From Nitrospirota bacterium (lineage in GTDB: Bacteria > Nitrospirota > Thermodesulfovibrionia > UBA6902 > DSMQ01): DNA of 6,710 nucleotides. Shown here piece after piece: positions 1 to 4,813 of the stretch. The stretch spans positions 1 to 6,710 of the forward strand of contig JACQZD010000026.1 of the NCBI GenBank assembly GCA_016207865.1, given 5' to 3'. Position 1 is the first letter of the stretch; the number at the start of each line of letters is the position of its first letter. Both the position numbers and the translations under genes were made by a program. The notes beneath the pieces are model-generated. The model saw nothing but the letters and a program-made list of their open reading frames with translations, did no database searches and had not been told where the DNA came from.

Positions 1-10
1 GGGAGGCGTT

Positions 11-439
11 ATGAAAAAACTCAATAACTACACAAAAAAATACACGAACCCGTCATTGCCGCTTGTCGGCAATCCTTCTGTGAGATTCCGGACAAATAGG
101 AAAGATGCCGGACAAGCCGGAATGACAAGATCGGGGAAGATATTTGTTATTTATTTTTTTCTTATTTTATTTCTGTTGCTCATTCCCCCTCACTTGTCAC
201 TCGTCACTGCTGCTGACAAATGGGGTGGTGTTGACGAATCAGTTGTGGAGAAATACGCTAAAGAACAAGGAAGAGAGGCAAGGGAGCCATTGATAAATAC
301 GGATCAGGGAGACCTTTTACTCTTTGCATTTCTTCTTGCGGGTGCTGTAGGAGGGTTTATCGGTGGATATTACTGGAGGACGCTTATAGCAGAGAAGGCT
401 TCAAAAGGCAAGGGGCAGGAACAAAAAATTATAGTCTAA
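11..439 (+). CDS. CbiN-like small membrane subunit of a cobalt ECF transporter
   Basis: This 142-residue protein has two predicted membrane segments (about 44-58 and 102-122) joined by an acidic outside loop. The second half (WGGVDESVVEKYAKEQ, then NTDQGDLLLFAFLLAG and GGYYW) resembles the small CbiN-type protein that accompanies CbiM/CbiQ/CbiO, which in known systems is needed for cobalt uptake rather than ATP hydrolysis. The ATG at 11 is preferred because GGGAGG lies 4 nt upstream. A later Met at 122 would drop a leader of 37 residues, most of it encoded by a palindromic repeat, but has no clear ribosome binding site. The first membrane segment, ending near LVTAAD, may act as a signal peptide or anchor. 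It sits directly before cbiQ and cbiO. The CbiN assignment rests on topology, loop and context, not on a signature motif; it could be another accessory subunit. CbiM is not in the window and would be expected just upstream. Confidence 0.65.
   Translation: MKKLNNYTKKYTNPSLPLVGNPSVRFRTNRKDAGQAGMTRSGKIFVIYFFLILFLLLIPPHLSLVTAADKWGGVDESVVEKYAKEQGREAREPLINTDQGDLLLFAFLLAGAVGGFIGGYYWRTLIAEKASKGKGQEQKIIV
52..126. repeat. Palindromic repeat, copy 1, inside the coding region of the CbiN-like gene
   Basis: The outer arms are 23 nt each, at 52-74 (starting GTCATTGCCGCTTGTC) and 104-126 (ending GACAAGCCGGAATGAC). A partial third arm (GATTCCGGACAA, 84-95) lies between them. Each arm can also fold on itself around a CTTGT or ACAAG loop. 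The block is 75 nt, exactly 25 codons, and is translated as roughly residues 14-39 of the CbiN-like protein. It belongs to the same family as the element at 2286-2344. The design suggests a small non-coding mobile palindrome of the MITE or REP kind. Confidence 0.8.
187..210. repeat. Short 7-nt tandem array (CACTTGT/CACTCGT)
   Basis: CACT recurs at 191, 198 and 205, giving a 7-nt period. It encodes the HLSLVTA stretch just after the first hydrophobic segment of the CbiN-like protein, where a signal peptidase site would be expected. It is the shortest and weakest of the arrays in this window. Confidence 0.55.
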
Positions 440-445
440 ACTTAT

Positions 446-479
446 GACGGGATGCGGGCTGTTCAGCCTGCATCCCGTC
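446..479 (+). other. Stable hairpin between the CbiN-like gene and cbiQ
   Basis: GACGGGATGC (446-455) pairs with GCATCCCGTC (470-479). With a G-U pair and GGCT/AGCC the stem reaches 15 bp closed by a GTTC loop. There is no T-run afterwards (TAAAAGAGAA follows), so this is not a canonical intrinsic terminator. It lies 13 nt before the cbiQ ATG, next to a weak purine-rich ribosome binding site (AAAAGAGAA), so it may act as an mRNA stabiliser or tune translation of cbiQ. The function is inference. Confidence 0.6.
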
Positions 480-492
480 TAAAAGAGAATAT

Positions 493-1017
493 ATGGAACT
501 ATTTTCAGAACACTTTAAAAAAGAGCATATTCTTTCAAAGACAGATGCAAGGGTGAAGCTGATTGTTGTACTTGCACTTCTTGTGATGGTTTTAAGTTAT
601 AAAGGGATGTTATTTCCTCTATTGATAGCTGCATGTTGTTTTTCCCTCTGTTTAAAAATGGGGATTCCGCCGCGTGTCCTGCTGCTGAGATTTTCACAGC
701 CGGCGTTTATAGCGCTTGTCGTGCTTTTGCTGAAATTCTTTTTTACCGGAGAGGAAGCCCTTTTTTCATTTAATGTGCTTGGCATGGAAATAACCGGACA
801 CAAGGACGGCTTCAGGGAAGGGGTTTACATAGCGGGCAGAATTCTCGGCGGCATATCACTTGTAATGGCATTCGGATTTGCAACTCCGTTCACTGAAATT
901 ATGGCCGGACTTTCATGGCTGAGGATTCCCAAACAATTTATTGAAATAATGATGTTTGCTTACAGATATATTTTCATATTTATTGAAGACGGGATGACTA
1001 TCTATAATGCACAGTAA
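493..1017 (+). CDS. cbiQ: CbiQ, cobalt ECF transporter T component, N-terminal part (cut short by in-frame TAA)
   Basis: The 174 residues encode the membrane domain of CbiQ, the integral-membrane T component that links the cobalt-binding subunit to the CbiO ATPase. The start of the protein (FSEHFKKEHILSKTDARVKLI) is the usual CbiQ opening. Several hydrophobic helices follow, and the last residues before the stop (YRYIFIFIEDGMTIYNAQ) match the well-conserved family stretch that normally continues with a basic run and then the coupling helices. Translation stops at a TAA at 1015-1017, yet the same frame continues open to 1245 with clear CbiQ sequence. The whole reading frame would be 250 codons, the usual family length. 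As written, the product lacks the cytoplasmic coupling region and last membrane helix and is unlikely to work alone. A weak ribosome binding site precedes the ATG. Confidence 0.85.
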   Translation: MELFSEHFKKEHILSKTDARVKLIVVLALLVMVLSYKGMLFPLLIAACCFSLCLKMGIPPRVLLLRFSQPAFIALVVLLLKFFFTGEEALFSFNVLGMEITGHKDGFREGVYIAGRILGGISLVMAFGFATPFTEIMAGLSWLRIPKQFIEIMMFAYRYIFIFIEDGMTIYNAQ

Positions 1018-1245
1018 AACCGTCTTGGCTATGCCGGGATAAGTAAAGGCATGAAGTCTTTCGGCACTCTGGCAGGGTCGCTTGTTATAAGGGGTTTTGA
1101 CCAGAGCCAGAAGACCTCAGAGGCAATGATTCAGCGGGGCTATACAGGTGATATGCCTGTGCTCAAATGCAGCCCGCTGAGATTTGGCGAGTTTGCAATT
1201 GCTATGGTATTTATTGTTTTTGCGGGTGTGGTATGGATGATGTAA
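1018..1245 (+). pseudogene. cbiQ: C-terminal remainder of cbiQ, same frame, downstream of the internal stop
   Basis: This stretch is in the same frame as 493-1017, with no indel between them. It reads NRLGYAGISKGMKSFGTLAG and then DQSQKTSEAMIQRGYTG. It holds the A-x3-R-G coupling motif (A211, R215, G216 in full-length numbering) that in T components docks onto the ATPase, plus a final membrane helix ending VVWMM. An ATG at 1051 could start a 64-residue fragment, but the purine stretch before it sits only 1 nt away, a poor ribosome binding site, so independent translation looks unlikely. The final TAA (1243-1245) overlaps the cbiO ATG by one base. Possible explanations are a recent nonsense mutation (AAA to TAA is simplest), a sequencing or assembly error, or stop readthrough. 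Confidence 0.8.
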
Positions 1246-2081
1246 TGTTATCAGTCAAGAACATTTCATACAAATATGCTGACGGCACACATGCACTGTC
1301 CGGCATAAGCCTTGACGTCAGGAAGGGCGAGTTCATCGGTCTGCTTGGCGCGAACGGTTCCGGCAAAACCACACTGCTTCGCGTAATGGACGGACTCATG
1401 AGAAACTTTGAAGGCAGTGTGCTGCTTGATGGAATTGATATAAAAGATCTTTCACCAAAGCAGATCTATAAAAAGATCGGGCTTGTATTTCAAAACCCCG
1501 ACGACCAGCTCTTTGCGCCGACTCTTTTTGAGGATGTTGCCTTTGGCCCTTTGAATATGGGGTTTAATTCCAAAGAGGTAGAACAAAGAGTTAGGGCTGC
1601 CCTTGAGGAAGTTGAATTGACAGGGCTGGAAAGAAAGTCAGTCCATAACCTGAGTTTCGGACAAAGAAAAAGAGCTTGTATTGCAGGGCTGCTCGCAATG
1701 GGTCATGAGATACTGCTTCTTGATGAGCCGACTGCCGGTCTTGACCCTATGGGTGAGTATAAAATGATGAAGCTACTTAGAAGGCTTAATCAGGAAAATG
1801 GCGTAACGATTGTCATGGCGACACATAGTGTGGACCTTGTACCTGTTTTTCTTGACAGGCTTTATATTCTAGGTAAGGGCCGGATTACGAGGGGCGGTAT
1901 CCCTGAAGAAGTTTTTAATGCGCCTGGAGATATGGCTGATGTCAAACTGAGGCTTCCGCAGATTGCAGAGCTGATTTACAAACTGAAGCACGAGGATAAA
2001 ATACACTTTGACCGCATTCCCCTCACTGTAGGCGAGGCGAGACGGGAGATATTAAAAACAATGCAAAAAGAAAGGAGGTGA
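1245..2081 (+). CDS. cbiO: CbiO, ATPase of the cobalt ECF/ABC transporter
   Basis: This 278-residue ATP-binding subunit powers cobalt uptake from the cytoplasmic face of CbiM/CbiQ. All motifs are intact: Walker A GANGSGKTT (35-43), Q-loop VFQNPDDQLF (81-90) of the type seen in ECF A components, signature LSFGQRKR (136-143), Walker B ILLLDEP (156-162), D-loop AGLD (164-167) and switch H194. The C-terminal tail (LRLPQIAELIYKL and on) is the extension typical of CbiO. The chosen ATG at 1245 overlaps the cbiQ stop as TAATG and starts at the conserved MLSVKNISY. An ATG at 1233 would add only four residues and cannot be excluded. An open frame reaching back to 1167 lies inside cbiQ and is not family sequence. 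The last codons of the gene contain the ribosome binding site of the next gene. Confidence 0.93.
   Translation: MLSVKNISYKYADGTHALSGISLDVRKGEFIGLLGANGSGKTTLLRVMDGLMRNFEGSVLLDGIDIKDLSPKQIYKKIGLVFQNPDDQLFAPTLFEDVAFGPLNMGFNSKEVEQRVRAALEEVELTGLERKSVHNLSFGQRKRACIAGLLAMGHEILLLDEPTAGLDPMGEYKMMKLLRRLNQENGVTIVMATHSVDLVPVFLDRLYILGKGRITRGGIPEEVFNAPGDMADVKLRLPQIAELIYKLKHEDKIHFDRIPLTVGEARREILKTMQKERR
2072..2080 (+). promoter_or_regulatory. Near-consensus ribosome binding site for the small peptide gene
   Basis: AAGGAGGTG at 2072-2080 is almost a full complement of the 16S rRNA tail and ends the cbiO coding region. AGGAGG (2073-2078) stands 8 nt from the TTG at 2087, the best spacing available. It decides the start: the GTG at 2078 overlaps the binding site itself. 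It is the strongest ribosome binding site in the window, which suits a precursor peptide made in excess. Confidence 0.75.
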
Positions 2082-2086
2082 AAGAT

Positions 2087-2230
2087 TTGATCAAGACCAA
2101 AAAAGCTGAGAAGAAAACGGCTGCGAAGATGAATACAATCTCTTATCACATGAAATGTGCGCAGACAGCTAATGGCCTGACCCACTTTGTGATGTACGGC
2201 GATGTGCCGAAGAAAAAGATGCCGCTGTAA
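2087..2230 (+). CDS. cbpA: Putative ribosomal peptide precursor (CbpA-like), 47 residues, TTG start
   Basis: This small gene starts with TTG and ends with TAA at 2228-2230. The peptide begins MIKTKKAEKKTAAK, a lysine-rich leader, followed by NTISYHMKCAQTANG, LTHFVMYGDV and a basic tail PKKKMPL. It has one cysteine (C24), two histidines (H21, H33), two tyrosines (Y20, Y37), D39 and several methionines in the second half, so both modification sites and metal ligands are possible. It has no membrane segment. A strong ribosome binding site, its position between the cobalt ATPase gene and a radical SAM/SPASM enzyme, and a terminator directly after it all fit a RiPP precursor. I recall a family called modified peptide precursor CbpA, paired with enzyme CbpB near cobalt genes. 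The name is from memory and unverified; that this is a translated small gene is well supported. Confidence 0.72.
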   Translation: MIKTKKAEKKTAAKMNTISYHMKCAQTANGLTHFVMYGDVPKKKMPL

Positions 2231-2240
2231 TGGTTTTAAG

Positions 2241-2285
2241 CAGCAGGGGCGCTGCATGCAGCGCCCCTGCTGTCAGTCTTTTTTT
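2241..2285 (+). terminator. Intrinsic terminator after the peptide gene
   Basis: 2241-2272 is a perfect 32-nt palindrome (CAGCAGGGGCGCTGCA and its exact complement), very GC-rich. After a six-base gap comes a run of seven T (2279-2285). It lies 10 nt past the stop of the peptide gene and 110 nt before the radical SAM gene. It should end most transcripts coming from cbiO and the peptide gene, or act as a partial terminator that lowers expression of the downstream genes relative to the peptide. Confidence 0.85.
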
Positions 2286-2344
2286 GTCATTCCAGCTTGT
2301 CTGGAATCTTTCCTTAGGAAGGATTGCGGACAAGCTGCAATGAC
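2286..2344. repeat. Palindromic repeat, copy 2, intergenic
   Basis: Arms of 23 nt at 2286-2308 (GTCATTCCAGCTTGTCTGG...) and 2322-2344 (...GGACAAGCTGCAATGAC) match at 20 of 23 positions as an inverted repeat. The centre contains TTCCTTAGGAA, itself palindromic. The arms resemble those at 52-126. It begins immediately after the T-run of the terminator and ends about 50 nt before the radical SAM start codon. Confidence 0.85.
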
Positions 2345-2375
2345 AACTGTAGTCATGCATAGATATAACTATAAT
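2340..2375 (+). promoter_or_regulatory. Possible promoter for the radical SAM gene and downstream cbi genes
   Basis: ATGACA (2340-2345), the last bases of the palindromic repeat plus one, lies 18 nt before TATAAC (2364-2369). An alternative -10 box, TATAAT, is at 2370-2375. Since a terminator lies upstream, a new promoter here is plausible, and the -35-like box would be supplied by the repeat. The leader would be very short, because the ribosome binding site AAGGAGAG is at 2378-2385. The region is AT-rich, so chance matches are likely. Confidence 0.3.
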
Positions 2376-2394
2376 AAAAGGAGAGTAAATAAAT

Positions 2395-3723
2395 ATGAAA
2401 AACGGCCGTGGACTTTCGTTTTCTGACATTGGCGCTGACTGGAAACTGGCGCTGGACCCGGATAATATTTTTTGGGGAATTATTCCAAGAGATAACGGGG
2501 AATTTATTTTACCGGATAACCTGATGGACCTTTACAAAAAAGAGAGGAAACACCTTGATACGGAACTGTATAATTTCAGATTCAATGCAGACTTGAACTG
2601 CATATATATTGACCCGACTGACAGGTGTAATGCCAATTGTCCGTATTGTTATATTCCTTCAAGGCTAAGGAAGCAGGGTGCACAGATGACTGCTGAGGAT
2701 ATGGATAAGGCGCTGGCAAAGATAGAAGAGCATTTTAAAAACATAAAGAAAAAGCCTGTAATAGTTTTTCATGCAGCCGAACCTTTACTTGTGAAAGACA
2801 TGCTTTTTGATGCAATAAAGAAATACCGCAAGAAATTCCTCTTCGGCATTCAGACCAATGCATTACTGCTTGAAAAGGAGGACGCAGAGTTTATAAAAAA
2901 GAATAGAATCGGAATCGGAATATCGCTTGACGCCGCAAGCGCGGATATTAATAATCGTTCGCGCGTGACTGCAAAAGGCGGAGGAAATTTTAAAAAGGCC
3001 GTGCAGGCATTGGATTGGTTTAATGGATATGAGGGATTGAATGTCATATGTACGGTTACAAAATACAATGTGGACAGGCTCTCTGAACTTGTGAAATTTC
3101 TTCATAAGAAAAAAGTCCCCTGCGTGCTGCTTAACCCGGTCAGGCTTACGCAAAGACGCGCAGTCAATTTAAAGCCTGACGATATGCTGTTTGCAAGGAA
3201 TTTAATTCAGGCCGTTGAGACTGCAATGGAACTGTCGCGAAAATCAGGACGGCAGATTGTTGTAGGAAATTTTGCCAACGTCATTCTGGCAATAATATCA
3301 CCGGCCGCCAGACGTATGATGTGTGATATATCTCCTTGTGGAGGGGGCAGGACTTTTTTGACTGTCACTGCCGACGGCAGTATGGTGCCCTGTGGAGAAT
3401 TCATCAGCATGAAGGAGTTTTCCGGAGGGAATATTTTTAAAACATCAATATCTTCGGCGATGAGTTCAAAGCCATTCAAAAAAATACGAACAAGGATTGT
3501 GGAGAAAATTGACGAGTGCAATACCTGCAGTTTCAGGCATATTTGCGGCTCGCCTTGTCCCGCAGAAATGCATGCACGCGGCAACATATACCAGAAAGCG
3601 GCATTTTGCGAGTTCTACAAAGAGATAATAAAATATGCGTTTAAAATAATTGCTGAGGACAAGGTAAAATATATTTTAAGAGAAGGCTCTCTTAGTCAAA
3701 TGCAGTACGAGTACCGGTACTAA
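2395..3723 (+). CDS. cbpB: Radical SAM/SPASM peptide-modifying enzyme (CbpB-like)
   Basis: This 442-residue enzyme has the radical SAM cluster motif C78-x3-C82-x2-C85 (DRCNANCPYCY), which binds the [4Fe-4S] cluster that cleaves S-adenosylmethionine. The C-terminal third is a SPASM-type domain for auxiliary iron-sulfur clusters: C310 and C315 in CDISPCGGG, C333 in VPCGE, then C375-x2-C378-x5-C384-x3-C388 (ECNTCSFRHICGSPC) and C405. SPASM enzymes usually modify ribosomal peptides or proteins, and the 47-residue gene just upstream is the obvious substrate. Residues 1-70 form an N-terminal extension that could help bind the peptide. Length and context fit my memory of the CbpB family. The ATG at 2395 has AAGGAGAG upstream. 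The gene is intact and free of the short arrays found in its downstream neighbours. Radical SAM/SPASM class is near certain; the exact family and reaction are inferred. Confidence 0.88.
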   Translation: MKNGRGLSFSDIGADWKLALDPDNIFWGIIPRDNGEFILPDNLMDLYKKERKHLDTELYNFRFNADLNCIYIDPTDRCNANCPYCYIPSRLRKQGAQMTAEDMDKALAKIEEHFKNIKKKPVIVFHAAEPLLVKDMLFDAIKKYRKKFLFGIQTNALLLEKEDAEFIKKNRIGIGISLDAASADINNRSRVTAKGGGNFKKAVQALDWFNGYEGLNVICTVTKYNVDRLSELVKFLHKKKVPCVLLNPVRLTQRRAVNLKPDDMLFARNLIQAVETAMELSRKSGRQIVVGNFANVILAIISPAARRMMCDISPCGGGRTFLTVTADGSMVPCGEFISMKEFSGGNIFKTSISSAMSSKPFKKIRTRIVEKIDECNTCSFRHICGSPCPAEMHARGNIYQKAAFCEFYKEIIKYAFKIIAEDKVKYILREGSLSQMQYEYRY

Positions 3724-3728
3724 AATAA

Positions 3729-3768
3729 GGGTTCATGGGTTCAAGGGTTCAAGTGGTCAAGAGTTTAA
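3729..3768. repeat. 8-nt tandem array (GGGTTCAA) spanning the cbiD start
   Basis: Five 8-nt units are visible: GGGTTCAT, GGGTTCAA, GGGTTCAA, GTGGTCAA, GAGTTTAA. The cbiD ATG (3735-3737) is formed across the junction of units 1 and 2, and the first eleven residues of the predicted protein are array-encoded. Confidence 0.85.
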
Positions 3769-4577
3769 AGAAGAATTTAAGGTCAGGCTATACGACAGGC
3801 GCTTGTGCTGCTGCAGCGGCAAAGGCGGCAGCACTGCTGTTGTTAAATCCAAAATCCAAAATCCAATATCCAAAATTTATTGAGATTCCCTTTCCGAATG
3901 GAGGTAGGCATAAATTCAAGATCCATAACTCCGAACTCATAACTCAAAACTCGCAGCTTGCCGCGCGGGCTTCCGTGATCAAAGATGCCGGTGATGACCC
4001 TGATGTGACAAACGGGGCGGAGATAGTTGCGGAGGTGAGGATTATTAGGGAAGATAAGAAGATAAGAGGATGTGAAGATGAGAAAAAAACAAATGATACA
4101 AAACTCTCAACGTATATAAAGGGCGGTAAAGGTGTAGGTATTGTCACTAAGCCCGGGCTTGCCATCCCTATCGGCGAGCCGGCGATAAACTCCGTGCCGA
4201 GAAAGATGATTAAAGAGGCGGTGTTAGAAGCAGTCCAAGAGTTTAAAGGTTCAAAAGCTAATTCATCCTTCATCCTTCATCCTTCATCCTTTGAAGTTAC
4301 TATTTCGGTTGTCAACGGAGAAAACCTTGCTAAAAAAACCTTAAATTCAAGGCTTGGCATAATAGGCGGCATATCAATTCTCGGCACAACGGGCATTGTT
4401 AAGCCCGTATCCTCTGAAGCATGGACGGCGACAATCACCTCTTCTATGGATGTAGCGAAGGCCATGGGGCATCGGGAGATTGTTCTTTCAGCCGGACGAA
4501 CCTCGGAGAAGGCGCATATGAAGAAATTTAATCTTCCTGAACAATGTTATGTAATGATGGGAGAACGGGGCGATTGA
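3735..4577 (+). CDS. cbiD: CbiD, cobalt-precorrin-5B (C1)-methyltransferase, N-terminal three quarters (frame broken)
   Basis: CbiD methylates C1 of the corrin precursor in the anaerobic cobalamin pathway. Conserved blocks are clear: LRSGYTTGACAAAAAKAA (15-32), KDAGDDPDVTNGAEI (83-97), GGKGVGIVTKPGL then EPAINSVPR (from 130), NGENLAKKTLN (194-204) and GIIGGISILGTTG (208-220). Between these blocks lie three translated repeat inserts. After LPEQCYVMMGE the frame ends within three codons, where the family normally continues with GDFVG-like sequence and a GKLxKLA...TH block; these are missing. The next reading frame (+1) resumes with C-terminal CbiD sequence, so the gene looks damaged by one deletion of a length not divisible by three. 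The start is uncertain: ATG 3735 (with AAGGG upstream) or GTG 3753, both inside an 8-nt array. It begins 11 nt after the radical SAM gene. Confidence 0.85.
   Translation: MGSRVQVVKSLKKNLRSGYTTGACAAAAAKAAALLLLNPKSKIQYPKFIEIPFPNGGRHKFKIHNSELITQNSQLAARASVIKDAGDDPDVTNGAEIVAEVRIIREDKKIRGCEDEKKTNDTKLSTYIKGGKGVGIVTKPGLAIPIGEPAINSVPRKMIKEAVLEAVQEFKGSKANSSFILHPSSFEVTISVVNGENLAKKTLNSRLGIIGGISILGTTGIVKPVSSEAWTATITSSMDVAKAMGHREIVLSAGRTSEKAHMKKFNLPEQCYVMMGERGD
3845..3879. repeat. 7-nt tandem array (AAATCCA) in cbiD
   Basis: Five units: AAATCCA three times, ATATCCA, AAATTTA. It encodes about NPKSKIQYPKFI, in the variable stretch after the conserved alanine-rich block of CbiD. Confidence 0.9.
3925..3959. 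repeat. 7-nt tandem array (ATAACTC) in cbiD
   Basis: Units ATAACTC, CGAACTC, ATAACTC, AAAACTC and the decayed GCAGCTT. It encodes roughly HNSELITQNSQL, between the PFPNGG and ARASVIKDAG segments of CbiD. Weaker related units may extend upstream to about 3911. Confidence 0.85.
4050..4089. repeat. 8-nt tandem array (GAAGATAA) in cbiD
   Basis: Units GAAGATAA twice, GAGGATGT, GAAGATGA, GAAAAAAA. It encodes a charged insert (EDKKIRGCEDEKK) between the AEVRI strand and the conserved IKGGKGVG block. Confidence 0.8.
4231..4254. repeat. 8-nt tandem array (CAGTCCAA/GAGTTTAA/AGGTTCAA) in cbiD
   Basis: Three degenerate 8-nt units related to those at 3729-3768: GAGTTTAA is shared exactly and AGGTTCAA differs from GGGTTCAA by one base. 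It lies directly before a TTCATCC array, so two repeat types are stacked at the same place in the protein. Confidence 0.6.
4259..4291. repeat. 7-nt tandem array (TTCATCC) in cbiD
   Basis: Four copies of a CTTCATC-type unit encode NSSFILHPSSF between EF and the conserved VTISV strand of CbiD. A 30-nt stretch (4259-4288) recurs exactly at 4674-4703, and a diverged copy lies at 5354-5388. Confidence 0.95.
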
Positions 4578-4610
4578 TGTGGAGAATGCAGTAGAATTCC
4601 TGAAACAACT

Positions 4611-4645
4611 GGATTCTGAATGCTGGATTCTAAATTCTAAATTTA
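4611..4645. repeat. 7-nt tandem array (GGATTCT/AAATTCT) in the cbiD remnant
   Basis: Five units: GGATTCT, GAATGCT, GGATTCT, AAATTCT, AAATTTA. It encodes DSECWILNSKFN between the FLKQL and NTAREIF segments. Confidence 0.9.
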
Positions 4646-4673
4646 ACACAGCAAGAGAAATTTTTGATTGCAT

Positions 4674-4703
4674 TAATTCATCCTTCATCCTTCATCCTTC
4701 ATC
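4674..4703. repeat. 7-nt tandem array (TTCATCC), second copy
   Basis: Identical over 30 nt to 4259-4288, and read in the same translational phase (NSSFILHPSS). The two copies are 415 nt apart in direct orientation, so recombination between them would delete the end of cbiD. Confidence 0.95.
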
Positions 4704-4813
4704 AGTTTTCTCAAAGGTTTGCTCGGCGGCAAAAAAATACGCAGAGGGAATTACGGGCGGAGTATTCGTGATTGGACATCTTGTATCGTATGAAGGGGAG
4801 GTTATAATAAGCT

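Noticed and set aside
1015..1017. Recoded stop (selenocysteine or pyrrolysine) in cbiQ
   Set aside because: The codon is TAA, not TGA or TAG, and the family has a lysine-like residue here rather than a special one.
1167..1244. N-terminal extension of the CbiO frame (start at 1167)
   Set aside because: It lies in the end of cbiQ in another frame, is cysteine-rich and unlike CbiO; family sequence begins at 1245.
2078..2086. GTG start for the peptide gene, overlapping the cbiO stop
   Set aside because: It lies within the ribosome binding site itself, while TTG at 2087 has ideal 8-nt spacing; it would only add three residues.
2231..2394. Cobalamin riboswitch before the radical SAM gene
   Set aside because: The gap is mostly terminator and palindromic repeat; I see no B12-box-like sequence or room for the full fold.
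2169..2429. Open frames on both strands over the intergenic region (2202-2426 plus, 2169-2429 minus)
   Set aside because: They run through the terminator palindrome and the palindromic repeat, have no family-like sequence and no ribosome binding site.
3207..3587. 126-codon minus-strand frame
   Set aside because: It is antisense to the SPASM part of the radical SAM gene, with no recognisable protein features; a shadow frame.
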